Shown in pieces: positions 55,864 through 64,000 of a stretch of 64,000 nucleotides of DNA (position 1 is the stretch's first letter; every line of letters begins with the position of its first letter). A program made the position numbers and the translations under genes. The notes under the pieces were generated by a model that searched no databases, was not told where the DNA came from, and saw only the letters and a list, made by a program, of their open reading frames with translations. Source of the DNA: Achromobacter xylosoxidans A8 (lineage in GTDB: Bacteria > Pseudomonadota > Gammaproteobacteria > Burkholderiales > Burkholderiaceae_B); the NCBI RefSeq assembly GCF_000165835.1, contig NC_014640.1, positions 2,976,001 to 3,040,000 on the forward strand, in the 5' to 3' direction.

Positions 55864-57027
55864 ATGAAGAAGCGACTCTTTTTTTTCGTCCTGTGGTTCT
55901 CCCTGTTGATCGCGCTGGCTGCCGCCGCAGCCGTGGGCGGCGCCTGGTATTGGGCGCACAAGCCCATGCAGCTGAAAGCCGACAGGATAGATTTCGTGGT
56001 GGATCCGGGCAGCAGCCCGCGCACGGTCGCGCGGGCGCTGAACGAGGCCGGCGTGCCGGTCTGGGAACCCGGTTTCATCTGGATGGCGCGCCTGTCCGAA
56101 CGCGACAAGCAGATGAAGGCCGGCGGCTACCAGGCCATCAATGGCGACTCGCCCTGGCAGCTGCTGGAACGCCTGGCGCGCGGCGACATGACGCAGCGGC
56201 AGATCACCTTCCTGGAGGGCTGGACCTACCGCCAGATCCGCCAGGCGCTGCGCGCGAATCCCGACGTCAAGCAGACGCTGGGCGAGACCACCGATGAAGA
56301 ATTGATGGAACGCCTGGGTTCCGACATCAAGCAGCCGGAAGGGCTGTTCTTCCCGGATACCTACATTTTCACGCCGGGCAGCACCGATTACGACCTGTTG
56401 CGCCGCGCCTACCAGGAAGGCCAGCGCATCCTGCAGGACACCTGGGCCAAGCGCCAGCCGGACCTGCCGGTGACCACGCCCTACGAGGCCCTGGTGCTGG
56501 CTTCCATCGTGGAAAAGGAAACCGGCCACGGCCCGGACCGCCGCCGCGTGGCCGGCGTGTTCACCAACCGCCTCAAGATCGGCATGCTGCTACAGACCGA
56601 TCCGACGGTGATCTACGGCATGGGCGACGGCTACCAGGGCCGCATCCGCAAGCGCGACCTGCAGACCGACACGCCCTGGAACACCTACACGCGGCCGGGC
56701 CTGCCGCCCACGCCGATCGCGGCGCCGGGCCGCGCGGCGCTGCTGGCGGCGGTGCAGCCCGAGACGCACAAGTTTCTCTTTTTCGTTTCCCGCGGCAACG
56801 GCACCAGCGAGTTCTCGGTCAATCTGAACGAGCACAACCGCAACGTTTCCCGCTATATCCTGGGCCAGGGCCAGAACGCCGCGCCCAGCCCGGCATCGGG
56901 CCGCGGCGCAGCCAATGGCAATCCGGCCAACGGCACGCCCGCAGCCGCGCCGAGCGCAAGCCCGGCGCCGACGCCGGAAGCCGCGCCCGAGCCGGACCAG
57001 GCACAAGCACAAGGACAAGACCAATGA
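55864..57027 (+). CDS. mltG: Endolytic peptidoglycan transglycosylase MltG
   Basis: MltG (YceG) cuts new glycan strands inside the chain and so sets their length. The 387-residue protein has one N-terminal membrane segment (about residues 5-28), a LysM-like region and the YceG domain, with [16 protein letters not shown] and catalytic E217 in [12 protein letters not shown] Pro/Ala-rich tail (about 345-387, APSPASGRG to QGQDQ) extends past the usual end. I start at the ATG at 55864. Its stop overlaps the tmk start (ATGA). Confidence 0.94.
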   Translation: MKKRLFFFVLWFSLLIALAAAAAVGGAWYWAHKPMQLKADRIDFVVDPGSSPRTVARALNEAGVPVWEPGFIWMARLSERDKQMKAGGYQAINGDSPWQLLERLARGDMTQRQITFLEGWTYRQIRQALRANPDVKQTLGETTDEELMERLGSDIKQPEGLFFPDTYIFTPGSTDYDLLRRAYQEGQRILQDTWAKRQPDLPVTTPYEALVLASIVEKETGHGPDRRRVAGVFTNRLKIGMLLQTDPTVIYGMGDGYQGRIRKRDLQTDTPWNTYTRPGLPPTPIAAPGRAALLAAVQPETHKFLFFVSRGNGTSEFSVNLNEHNRNVSRYILGQGQNAAPSPASGRGAANGNPANGTPAAAPSASPAPTPEAAPEPDQAQAQGQDQ

Positions 57028-57647
57028 CCACGCGCGGACGCTTTATCACGCTGGAAGGCGTGGACGGCGCGGGCAAAAGCACGCATACCGTCTGGATCGC
57101 CGATTTCCTGCGCGCGCAGGGGCTGGACGTGGTATCCACCCGCGAACCCGGCGGCACGCCCCTGGGCGAGAAGTTGCGCGGCTTGCTGCTGACCGACCCC
57201 ATGGGGCTGGACACCGAGACGCTGTTGATGTTCGCCGCCCGTTGCGAACACCTGCATCAAGTCATCGAACCGGCGCTGGCGCGCGGCGCGTGGGTGGTCT
57301 GCGACCGTTACACCGACGCCACCTACGCCTACCAGGGCGGCGGCCGCGGCCTGGGCGCCTCGCGCGTGGCCGCGCTGGAAGACTGGATGCAGGCCGGCCA
57401 GCCCGACCGCACCTGGCTGTTCGACGTGCCGCTGGAAGTCGCGCGCGCCCGGCTGGCCGACGCGCGCGAACCCGACCGCTTCGAGCGCGAGGGGGCGGCT
57501 TTCTTCGAACGCACCCGCGAGGCCTACCATGCGCGCGCCGCGACTGATCAGAAGCGCATCCGCATCGTCGATTCGACCCAATCCATCGCCCAGATCCGCG
57601 TGGAACTCGAGGCGGGGCTGCTGGAACTTCTAGGGCAGCAGGCATGA
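57024..57647 (+). CDS. tmk: Thymidylate kinase
   Basis: Tmk phosphorylates dTMP to dTDP. The 207-residue protein has the P-loop [10 protein letters not shown] (residues 11-20), the DR(Y/T) motif in [19 protein letters not shown] and the LID region [14 protein letters not shown]. It is coupled to mltG upstream and holB downstream by four-base overlaps, the conserved mltG-tmk-holB-tatD cluster. Confidence 0.96.
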   Translation: MTTRGRFITLEGVDGAGKSTHTVWIADFLRAQGLDVVSTREPGGTPLGEKLRGLLLTDPMGLDTETLLMFAARCEHLHQVIEPALARGAWVVCDRYTDATYAYQGGGRGLGASRVAALEDWMQAGQPDRTWLFDVPLEVARARLADAREPDRFEREGAAFFERTREAYHARAATDQKRIRIVDSTQSIAQIRVELEAGLLELLGQQA

Positions 57648-58735
57648 ACGCGACCCGCGCCGCCAAAGAGGAGGACGCCACGGCGTCCAACGCGCCGCAA
57701 TTCCTGCCCTGGCAGGCGGAGACGGCGCTCACCTGGCTGGGTAACCGCGACCGCTTCGCCCACGCCTGGCTGATTCACGGACTGGCCGGCATCGGCAAGC
57801 TGGACTTCGCGGTCGCCGCGGCAGCCAGCCTGCTGTGCGAGACCCCGGACAACGGCCTGGCCTGCGGCCATTGCGCCGCCTGTGCCTGGTTCGCCAGCGG
57901 CAACCATCCCGACCTGCGCCGCATCCGGCCCGAAGCCGTGGCCGTGGAGGAGGGGGCGGACGCCGCCGAACCGTCGGAAGACGCCGAGCCGGCCACGGGC
58001 ACGGCCAAGCGCGCGCCGTCCAAGGAAATCCGCATAGACCAGATCCGCTCGCTGGAATCCTGGTTCAACACCGCCACGCACCGCGGCGGCTGGCGCGTGG
58101 CGTTGCTGTATCCGGCCCATGCGCTGAACGTGGTCTCGTCCAACGCCTTGCTCAAGGTGCTGGAAGAACCGCCGCCACACACGGTCTTCTTGTTGGTCGC
58201 GGACGCGCCGGACCGCCTGCTGCCCACCCTGGTGTCGCGTTGCCGCCGCCTGCCGCTGCCGGCGCCGGATTCCGACACCGCGCTGCAATGGCTGCGCGAA
58301 CAGAGCGTGGAGCCGGCTCGCGAATGGCTGGCCGCCGCGGGCGGCGCGCCGCTGGCGGCGCTGCGGCTGGCGCAGTCGGGCGAAGCCGCTTGTCCGCCCT
58401 GGCTGACCCAACTGGTCGGACCGCTGTCCCAGGGGCAGTCGCCCGACGTGGGCACCTTGGCCGAGGCTCTGGAAAAGGTGGCGGCCACTGAGTGGATCGA
58501 CGCCTTGCAGCGCCTGTACACCGACCTGATGCTGGCCAGCGCGGGCGCGCCCGCGCGCTATTTCCCGGCCCTGGGCGGCGCGGTCGCGAAGGTCGCCGCG
58601 CGCATGAACCCGGCCAAGGTGGCCGAAGCCGCGCGCTGGCTGACGCGCCAGCGCGCGCTGGCCACCCATCCCCTGAACGCCAAGCTCTTCGCCCACGCGA
58701 CCTTGCAGCGCGTGGTGCTATCCTGCCTGGCGTAA
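57644..58735 (+). CDS. holB: DNA polymerase III delta-prime subunit HolB
   Basis: HolB is the stator of the clamp loader that opens the beta clamp at primer ends. The 363-residue AAA+ protein has [20 protein letters not shown] and the zinc-binding group [18 protein letters not shown], with [20 protein letters not shown] (sensor/SRC region). The P-loop is modified, as is normal for delta-prime. It is coupled to tmk by an ATGA overlap; tatD follows after 68 bases. Confidence 0.95.
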   Translation: MNATRAAKEEDATASNAPQFLPWQAETALTWLGNRDRFAHAWLIHGLAGIGKLDFAVAAAASLLCETPDNGLACGHCAACAWFASGNHPDLRRIRPEAVAVEEGADAAEPSEDAEPATGTAKRAPSKEIRIDQIRSLESWFNTATHRGGWRVALLYPAHALNVVSSNALLKVLEEPPPHTVFLLVADAPDRLLPTLVSRCRRLPLPAPDSDTALQWLREQSVEPAREWLAAAGGAPLAALRLAQSGEAACPPWLTQLVGPLSQGQSPDVGTLAEALEKVAATEWIDALQRLYTDLMLASAGAPARYFPALGGAVAKVAARMNPAKVAEAARWLTRQRALATHPLNAKLFAHATLQRVVLSCLA

Positions 58736-58803
58736 GCCCTTGATCCGGCGGCGCTTCATCCGGCAACGGGTGCAGCGCCGCGGCACTTGTATCCAGACTC
58801 ATC

Positions 58804-59574
58804 ATGTACGTCGATTCCCACTGCCATTTGAACTTTCCGGAACTGGCCGCCGATCTGCCGGCCATTCTTGACCGGATGGCCGCCAACCAGGTCACCCACG
58901 CGCTGGTCGTCAGCGTCAACATGCCGGAATGGCCCGGCCTGATGTCCCTGGTCGAGCCGCAGGCCAATCTGTGGGCCTCGGTCGGCGTGCACCCCGATTA
59001 CGAAGACACGCCCGACCCCACGCCCGAAGAGCTGGCGCGCCTGTCCGAGCATCCCAAGGTCGTGGCGATCGGCGAGACCGGGCTGGACTATTACCGCCTG
59101 TCCGAACCGCTGGACTGGCAGCGCGAGCGCTTTCGCCGCCACATCCGCGCCGCGCGCGACACGGGCCTGCCCCTGATCGTGCACACGCGCTCGTCCGCCG
59201 AGGACACCGTGCGCATGCTGCGCGAAGAGCGGGCGGCCGAGGTCGGCGGCGTGATGCATTGCTTTACCGAAAGCTGGGAAGTGGCACAGGCCGCGCTGGA
59301 CCAGAACTTCTATATTTCGCTGTCCGGCATCGTGACCTTCAAGAATGCCCAGGTCGTGCATGAAGTGGCCGCCAAGGTACCGCTGGATCGTCTGTTGATC
59401 GAGACCGACTCGCCGTATCTGGCGCCGGTGCCGTATCGTGGCAAGCTGAACGACCCGTCCAAGGTGATCCACGTCGCGGAAAAGATTGCGGATCTCAGGG
59501 GCATACCGGTGGCCGATGTGGCCAAGGCATCTACGGATAATTTCTTCCGTCTTTTCAATAAGATAAAGAAATAA
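58804..59574 (+). CDS. tatD: TatD family metal-dependent deoxyribonuclease
   Basis: This 256-residue TIM-barrel hydrolase shows the family metal ligands: H6 and H8 in DSHCHLNF, Glu in AIGETGLDYYRL, and further His in LIVHTRSSAED and GGVMHCFTESWE, with Asp in LIETDSPYLAP. TatD proteins act on DNA ends and have been linked to repair of peroxide damage. The placement after holB is the standard arrangement, which also favours the YcfH-type role of this copy. Confidence 0.93.
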   Translation: MYVDSHCHLNFPELAADLPAILDRMAANQVTHALVVSVNMPEWPGLMSLVEPQANLWASVGVHPDYEDTPDPTPEELARLSEHPKVVAIGETGLDYYRLSEPLDWQRERFRRHIRAARDTGLPLIVHTRSSAEDTVRMLREERAAEVGGVMHCFTESWEVAQAALDQNFYISLSGIVTFKNAQVVHEVAAKVPLDRLLIETDSPYLAPVPYRGKLNDPSKVIHVAEKIADLRGIPVADVAKASTDNFFRLFNKIKK

Positions 59575-59612
59575 TCTGATCTAATTTATTTAAAGTAATT
59601 TATAGGAAAACA

Positions 59613-60512
59613 ATGGCCGCCCGCAACGCTTCCTTCCAGAACACCCTATTGTCGTGTTGCCGTGGAGCGCTGCTGGCGCTGGCCATCGGTGTGGCGGTTC
59701 CGGCCGCGGCGCAGGCGGCCAACCCCGGCGATTGGTGGGTCTATGTCGCCAACGACTATCCGGATGACATCAAGGAACTGCTGGCGCGCGGCGAAGATCC
59801 GAACGTGCGCTACAAGAACGGCCAACCGGCGCTGATGCGCGCGGTGGTCGACGGCGCCTGGAAGGTGTTCGACGTGATTGCCGCCGACAAGCGCACCGAC
59901 GTCAACGCCGAGAACCCGGCAGGCGAGACGCCGTTGATGTACCTGGCCATTGCCGGCCAGACCGAGCGCGCCAAGAAGCTGATCGCCCGCGGCGCCCAGG
60001 TCAACCGCCTGGGCTGGACGCCGCTGCACTACGCGGCGTCGAAGGGGCAGCTGGAAATGGCGCGCCTGCTGCTGGCGCACCAGGCCATGGTCAACGCGCC
60101 CGCGCCCAATGGCGAAACGCCGCTGATGATGGCCGCGCTTTCCGGCCGCAAACCCATGGTGGACCTGCTGCTGAAGGCCGGGGCTGACGTCGGCTCGCGC
60201 GATACCAAGGGCCAGACCCCGGCCGATTGGGCCAGGACGGGCAAGTCCACGGCGGTGGCGGCCGAATTGGACAAGCTGATTGCGCAGCAGGAGGAGTCCC
60301 GCCGCAAGCTGCGCGCGTCGCGTCCAGCCGAGGAAGGCGTTGAGGCGGGAGCAGGGGCGGGCGCCGCAGCAACGGTGCCGGTGGCTCCGGACCAGGGCGC
60401 GCCAGCGGCACAGGCTCCGGTCGCCGAAAAGAAAGCCCCGGCCGCGTCGTCCGCGGTCCAGGGCGTTTCGGGCGTGAAGCTCAACAACTACGACGAGCCC
60501 GCCGCGCCCTGA
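59613..60512 (+). CDS. Exported ankyrin repeat protein
   Basis: This 299-residue protein has a signal peptide (residues 1-36, cut near AQA-ANPG) and then five ankyrin-like repeats (about 45-230), clearest in GETPLMYLAIAGQTERAKKL, GWTPLHYAASKGQLEMARLL and GETPLMMAALSGRKPMVDLL. A low-complexity Ala/Pro/Gly-rich tail (about 235-285) ends in VKLNNYDEPAAP. Ankyrin repeats bind proteins, so it is probably a periplasmic adaptor or inhibitor. The ribosome site AGGAAAACA precedes the ATG. Partner and function are unknown. Confidence 0.88.
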   Translation: MAARNASFQNTLLSCCRGALLALAIGVAVPAAAQAANPGDWWVYVANDYPDDIKELLARGEDPNVRYKNGQPALMRAVVDGAWKVFDVIAADKRTDVNAENPAGETPLMYLAIAGQTERAKKLIARGAQVNRLGWTPLHYAASKGQLEMARLLLAHQAMVNAPAPNGETPLMMAALSGRKPMVDLLLKAGADVGSRDTKGQTPADWARTGKSTAVAAELDKLIAQQEESRRKLRASRPAEEGVEAGAGAGAAATVPVAPDQGAPAAQAPVAEKKAPAASSAVQGVSGVKLNNYDEPAAP

Positions 60513-60529
60513 GGCGCGGGCTTGCCCGA

Positions 60530-60552
60530 GGCCGGCCCGCAAGGGGCCGGCC
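60530..60552. terminator. Hairpin between the ankyrin gene and gntR-type gene
   Basis: GGCCGGCCC (60530-60538) and GGGCCGGCC (60544-60552) form a nine-base GC stem with a five-base loop between convergent genes. No T-run follows on either side, so its role as a terminator is weak. Confidence 0.4.
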
Positions 60553-60556
60553 CGAT

Positions 60557-61255
60557 TCAGATCACGTAGTTCTTGTAGCGCTCGATGTAGTCGCGGGCGC
60601 TGCCGTTCAATTCGCGCACGCAGCGCTCGGCCTCGTCGGCGTCGCCGCGGACCATTGCGTCCAGCAGGGCGCGGTACTGCTTGATCCCCATCTCTGAACG
60701 GCCCGGCAACAGGGCCACGCGGCGCATCGACACGCGGGTGCGGTCGTAGATGCGCTCGATCATGTCGCTGAGTACCGGATTGCGCGCCAGTTCCTTGATA
60801 TGGTTGCGGAACTGCTCGATCGTGGCCACGTGGGCCTCGATGTCGCCGCTCTTCAGGCTGTGCTCGAAGGGCTCTCCCAGCAGGGCCTGCATCGCTGCCC
60901 AATCGTCGGGCGTGGCATTGGCGATGGCCAGGCGCACGGCCAGGCCGTCCAGCGCCTCGCGCACCTGGTACAGCCGATAGGTCGTTTCCATGTCCACCAG
61001 GGCCACGACGGCGCCCTTGTTGGGCACCCGTTCCACCAGCGCGCGGTCTTCCAGCGTCGCCAGCACTTCGCGCGCCTTGGCGCGGGGGATGTCGTAGGCC
61101 TGCGCCAGGTCTTCCTCCGGCACGCGGGTGCCGGGCAGCAAGGCCTGCGACGCAATGCGTTCCCGCATATCCAGTATGACTTCGTGGGTGGAAGCCGCCT
61201 TGCGTGTTTCCTTGGCGGCGGCGTCAGCTGAGGCAGTCGCGCGTTTATTGGGCAT
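60557..61255 (-). CDS. GntR family (FadR subfamily) transcriptional regulator
   Basis: This 232-residue regulator has an N-terminal winged helix (about residues 25-85, with LPGTRVPEEDLAQAYDIPRAKAREVL) and an all-helical FCD effector domain (about 95-225). FCD regulators sense organic or amino acids and control neighbouring catabolic genes. It is divergent from the aminotransferase operon, with a perfect 12-base palindrome between them. I start at the ATG at 61255 (MPNKRATASADAAAK); an in-frame start 20 codons upstream would run into the operator region. Confidence 0.9.
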   Translation of the reverse strand: MPNKRATASADAAAKETRKAASTHEVILDMRERIASQALLPGTRVPEEDLAQAYDIPRAKAREVLATLEDRALVERVPNKGAVVALVDMETTYRLYQVREALDGLAVRLAIANATPDDWAAMQALLGEPFEHSLKSGDIEAHVATIEQFRNHIKELARNPVLSDMIERIYDRTRVSMRRVALLPGRSEMGIKQYRALLDAMVRGDADEAERCVRELNGSARDYIERYKNYVI

Positions 61256-61306
61256 GTAGGCACCTGGGTTGAATGGCGGGAAGCATAGCATTTTTTTGAA
61301 CTCAAG

Positions 61307-61374
61307 ATTGTGCACAATTTAGAGTGCGTAGTTGTAAATCAGCATTGACACAATAAAACGCACAAGAATATAGT
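61307..61374. promoter_or_regulatory. Divergent promoter with GntR-type palindrome
   Basis: ATTGTGCACAAT at 61307-61318 is a perfect 12-base palindrome. Rightward, TTGACA (61345-61350) and TATAGT (61369-61374) are 18 bases apart and form a near-consensus sigma-70 promoter for the aminotransferase operon. The segment ATTGACACAAT over the -35 repeats much of the palindrome in degenerate form, so a regulator bound there could block the promoter. The GntR protein beside it is the obvious candidate. Confidence 0.65.
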
Positions 61375-61420
61375 GGCTGCACTTCGTCGCCGTACCTACG
61401 CATCCAAGGAGCCCAGGGCA

Positions 61421-62779
61421 ATGAAAGACGCCGCGCAGTCCCCTCAACTTCCCGGTCCGCAGTGCCAGGCATACCTGGCCCGGCGCAACGCCGCCGTCGC
61501 CTTGGGCGTGGCCAATGGCCCCCCGGTATTCGCGGCCGCTGCCCGCGGCGCCACGCTGACCGACCTGGACGGACATGCCTACATTGACTTCGCCGGCGGC
61601 ATCGGCACCCTGAACGTCGGCCATGCGCATCCCGAGGTGGTGGCCGCCGTCCAGGCGCAGGCCGCGCGTTATCTGCACACCTGCTTCAACATCGTCATGT
61701 ATCCGGAATACATCGAGCTGGCCGAAGCGCTGGTCGATCTGGTGCCCGGATCCTGGCCCAAGAAGGCCATGCTGCAGACCACCGGCGCCGAGGCCGTGGA
61801 AAACGCCATCAAGGTGGCGCGCCGCGCCACCGGTAGGCAGGCGGTGGTGGCGTTCGAGAACGCCTTCCACGGCCGCACCTACATGGCGCTGTCGCTGACC
61901 GCCAAGGCGCCCGCGTACAAGACTGGCTTTGGCCCCTTCGCCTCCGAGGTCTACCGCGCGCCGTTTCCGGTGCGCTACCGCTCCGGGCTTACCGAAGCCG
62001 AATGTGCCGAGGCGGCCTTCAGTGAATTCCGCCGCCTGGTCGAAACCGAGATCAACGCGGAGCAGGTCGCCGCGGTGATCATCGAGCCGGTGCAGGGCGA
62101 GGGCGGCTTCCATGCCGCGCCGCCCGCCTTTCTGCAGGCGCTGCGCGCCTACTGCACCGAACACGGCATCGTGCTGATCGCCGACGAGATCCAGTCGGGC
62201 TTCTGCCGCACCGGGGAATGGTTCGCCACCCAGCATGCCGGCATCGAGGCCGACCTCTACACCCTGGCCAAGTCCATGGGCGGCGGCCTGCCGATAGCGG
62301 CGCTGGTGGGGCGCGCCGACCTGATGGACGCGCCCGCCGTGGGCGGCCTGGGCGGCACCTATGGCGGCAACCCGCTGGCCTGCGCCGCGGCGCTTGCCAC
62401 CATCGCGGTGATGCGGCGCGAAGACTACGCGGCGCGCGCCCGCGGCCTTGGCGCCAGCGTGCGCGAACGCTTTACTGCCTGGGCCGGACAGTACGGCATC
62501 GTCGGCGACGTGCGCGGCCTCGGCGCGATGGTGGCCTTTGAAGTCGTGCGCGGCAACGGCGACGACAGTCCCGCCGGCGATCTGGCGGCCCACATCGTGC
62601 AGGCCGCCTACCAGGGCGGACTGGTGCTGGTGAAGGCGGGCTTTTACGGCAACGTGATCCGCTTCCTGGCGCCGCTCTCCATTACCGACGAGGAACTGGC
62701 CCGCGGCCTGGACATCCTTGGACGCGCGGTGGCGGACGCCCAGCGCATCGCCGACGCCCGCACGTCGCAAACGGCTTGA
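61421..62779 (+). CDS. gabT: Class III aminotransferase, 4-aminobutyrate transaminase type
   Basis: This 452-residue PLP enzyme has the class III pattern: FAGGIGTLNVGHAHPEVV, QTTGAEAVENAIKVAR, the Asp (D255) in VLIADEIQSGFCRTG and the PLP Lys (K284) in TLAKSMGGGLP. These features and the length match GabT, which moves an amino group from a terminal amine such as GABA to 2-oxoglutarate. The downstream genes are not the usual gabD or gabP, so the true amine may be different. The ATG at 61421 follows AAGGAGCCCAGGGCA. Confidence 0.85.
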   Translation: MKDAAQSPQLPGPQCQAYLARRNAAVALGVANGPPVFAAAARGATLTDLDGHAYIDFAGGIGTLNVGHAHPEVVAAVQAQAARYLHTCFNIVMYPEYIELAEALVDLVPGSWPKKAMLQTTGAEAVENAIKVARRATGRQAVVAFENAFHGRTYMALSLTAKAPAYKTGFGPFASEVYRAPFPVRYRSGLTEAECAEAAFSEFRRLVETEINAEQVAAVIIEPVQGEGGFHAAPPAFLQALRAYCTEHGIVLIADEIQSGFCRTGEWFATQHAGIEADLYTLAKSMGGGLPIAALVGRADLMDAPAVGGLGGTYGGNPLACAAALATIAVMRREDYAARARGLGASVRERFTAWAGQYGIVGDVRGLGAMVAFEVVRGNGDDSPAGDLAAHIVQAAYQGGLVLVKAGFYGNVIRFLAPLSITDEELARGLDILGRAVADAQRIADARTSQTA

Positions 62780-62789
62780 GGAGCGCACC

Positions 62790-63770
62790 ATGCATACGCT
62801 GTTGAAACTGAAGAACGCGCGCAAGGTCGTCAGCCAGCTGGGGGCGGCGAAACCGGGCATGGAAGTGCTGGTGCTGTATGACCTGCACACCCACCACAAC
62901 ATCGAGCCCCTGGCGATCGCGGTGGACGAGGCGGGCGCCGGCCTGCACCTGCTGCAGATCGCGGGTTCCGCGCGCCACGGCCGGCAGTTGTCGCCGGTGG
63001 TGGCCCAGGCCATGCAGGGGGCCGACCTGGTCATCGCCCTGACGCGGGCCAACGCCGCGCATACCGATGCGCGCCAGCAGGCCACGCGCGCCGGGGTCGG
63101 CGTGATCGTACTGCCCGAATCCCATCTGCCCGATTTCTTCCTGGCCGAAGGCTGGGACTGCGACTTCGACGCGCTGCGTCCGCAGATCCAGGGCCTGGCC
63201 GACGCGCTGACCCGCGCCGACACGGCCCGCGTCACCAGCGAACTCGGCACCGACGTGACCATGAGCATCGCCGGCCGCCAGGGCCGCGCGCTGCACGGCT
63301 TTGCCAACACCACCGATATTTCGGCGGGTTATTGCCTGGAGTCCAGCCTGGCGCCGGTCGAAGGCACGGCCGAAGGCGTGATCGTGGTCAACGCCAGCAT
63401 CCCTGGCGTCTCGCTGATCCGCGACGAGCCGGTGCGCATCCATATGGAGAAGGGCATGGCGGTGGCGATCGAGGGCGGGGCGGTGGCGCGGCAGTTCCGC
63501 GACCTGCTGGCCAGCTTCAACGACCCCCTGGTCTACAACCTGGGCGAACTGGGCGTGGGCATGAACCCGCGCTGCCAATTGGACGGCACCATGCTGTCCG
63601 ATGAATCGGTCTACGGCTCGATCCAGCTGGCGCTGGGCACCAGCGCCTACATTGGCGGCACGGTCAAGGCTGCGGCGCACTACGACACCATCGTTACCGA
63701 CGCGACGCTGGAACTGGACGGCAGGGTGGTGCTGCAAGGCACCGAACTGCGCCTGGAGGAAGCGGCATGA
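62790..63770 (+). CDS. M29 aminopeptidase-like / NicX-like metal enzyme
   Basis: This 326-residue protein resembles the M29 peptidase-fold group that includes the 2,5-dihydroxypyridine dioxygenase NicX. The segment YNLGELGVGMNPRC (about 249-262) is typical. The pair H297-x-D299 in AAAHYDTIV has the spacing I recall for NicX iron ligands; I could not place the third ligand with certainty. It could be a peptidase, an amide hydrolase or a ring-opening dioxygenase. It starts at the ATG at 62790 behind GAGGAGCGCACC and overlaps the next gene (ATGA). Confidence 0.7.
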   Translation: MHTLLKLKNARKVVSQLGAAKPGMEVLVLYDLHTHHNIEPLAIAVDEAGAGLHLLQIAGSARHGRQLSPVVAQAMQGADLVIALTRANAAHTDARQQATRAGVGVIVLPESHLPDFFLAEGWDCDFDALRPQIQGLADALTRADTARVTSELGTDVTMSIAGRQGRALHGFANTTDISAGYCLESSLAPVEGTAEGVIVVNASIPGVSLIRDEPVRIHMEKGMAVAIEGGAVARQFRDLLASFNDPLVYNLGELGVGMNPRCQLDGTMLSDESVYGSIQLALGTSAYIGGTVKAAAHYDTIVTDATLELDGRVVLQGTELRLEEAA

Positions 63771-64000
63771 GCATAGACCTGAGCCGCGACGCCGACGGCG
63801 TGGCCACCGTGCTGATGAACCGCCCGGAAAAGCGCAACGCGTTCACGCTGGACATGTACCGGGAGTTCGGCCGGGTCATGCGCGAACTCGACGCCGACGA
63901 CGCGGTGCGCTGCGTGGTGCTGCGCGGCGCCGGCGGCGCCTTCTGCGCCGGCAGCGACATCGGCGGCTTCGAGGAGGACCGCGATGGCGCGGCGCAGGCG
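63767..64000 (+). CDS. Enoyl-CoA hydratase/isomerase family protein, N-terminal part (cut by window edge)
   Basis: The first 78 residues are present and run off the right edge. They show the crotonase start MSIDLSRDADGVATVLMNRP, EKRNAF, and the first oxyanion-hole block VVLRGAGGAFCAGSDIGGF. The ATG overlaps the preceding stop by four bases, so it belongs to the aminotransferase operon. The substrate cannot be judged from this part. Confidence 0.88.
   Translation, partial: MSIDLSRDADGVATVLMNRPEKRNAFTLDMYREFGRVMRELDADDAVRCVVLRGAGGAFCAGSDIGGFEEDRDGAAQA

Noticed and set aside
61319..63313. A 664-codon minus-strand frame across the aminotransferase and NicX-like genes
   Set aside because: It spans two genes whose own frames show clear motifs and overlaps the promoter. 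The composition is typical of a shadow frame.

Overview
This 64 kb window is typical chromosomal DNA of a high-GC beta-proteobacterium, most likely in the family Alcaligenaceae (Bordetella or Achromobacter type). The evidence is the high GC content, the conserved order from glnD and map through rpsB, the lipid A genes and rnhB, a Bug/TctC-type solute-binding protein next to CoA-transferase genes, the divergent ppsR/ppsA pair and the flagellar gene order. I see no rRNA, tRNA, CRISPR array, insertion sequence or phage gene. The genus is an inference from gene content, not from an alignment.

Layout. (1) 1-6963: late flagellar genes. fliF (cut by the left edge) diverges from fliE. Then a leftward block holds flaG, fliD, fliS, fliT, fliK, an fhlB-like gene and the c-di-GMP brake gene ycgR. 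(2) 7073-11729: a small catabolic unit with an IclR regulator convergent to a tightly overlapping cupin, Bug-protein, CoA-transferase and acyl-CoA dehydrogenase operon. (3) 11894-16124: folC, dedD-like, cvpA and purF, ending at a strong terminator. accD, which precedes folC in E. coli, is not there. (4) 16201-21591, leftward: a YgjP-like metalloprotease, dsbB, marC-like, glnD and map. (5) 21592-22434: an 843-base gap rich in inverted repeats, ending in the rpsB leader. (6) 22435-38131: rpsB, tsf, pyrH, frr, uppS, cdsA, dxr, rseP, bamA, skp, lpxD, fabZ, lpxA, lpxB, rnhB and an RNA methyltransferase. These serve translation, isoprenoid and phospholipid supply, outer-membrane protein assembly and lipid A synthesis.

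(7) 38264-39310: two tandem DUF2846 lipoproteins. (8) 39362-42748: ppsR and ppsA, the regulator and its target enzyme, divergent. (9) 42940-49912: a secreted protein of unknown function, an Ada-like repair protein, a class I glutamine amidotransferase, an NfeD/SPFH pair, a diguanylate cyclase, smpB, and ratA with rnfH. (10) 50108-53860: a valine catabolic operon (acyl-CoA dehydrogenase, 3-hydroxyisobutyryl-CoA hydrolase, 3-hydroxyisobutyrate dehydrogenase, thioesterase) behind an array of ACGT repeats. (11) 53936-60512: a VIT-family membrane protein, ygfZ, mltG-tmk-holB-tatD and a periplasmic ankyrin protein. (12) 60557-64000: a GntR regulator divergent from an aminotransferase, an M29/NicX-like enzyme and an enoyl-CoA hydratase cut by the right edge.

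Most of the window is well-understood core genome. The parts worth attention are the two small catabolic units with their own regulators and palindromes, the structured map-rpsB gap, the ACGT array before the valine operon, several long hairpins between core genes, and two groups of envelope or secreted proteins of unknown function.
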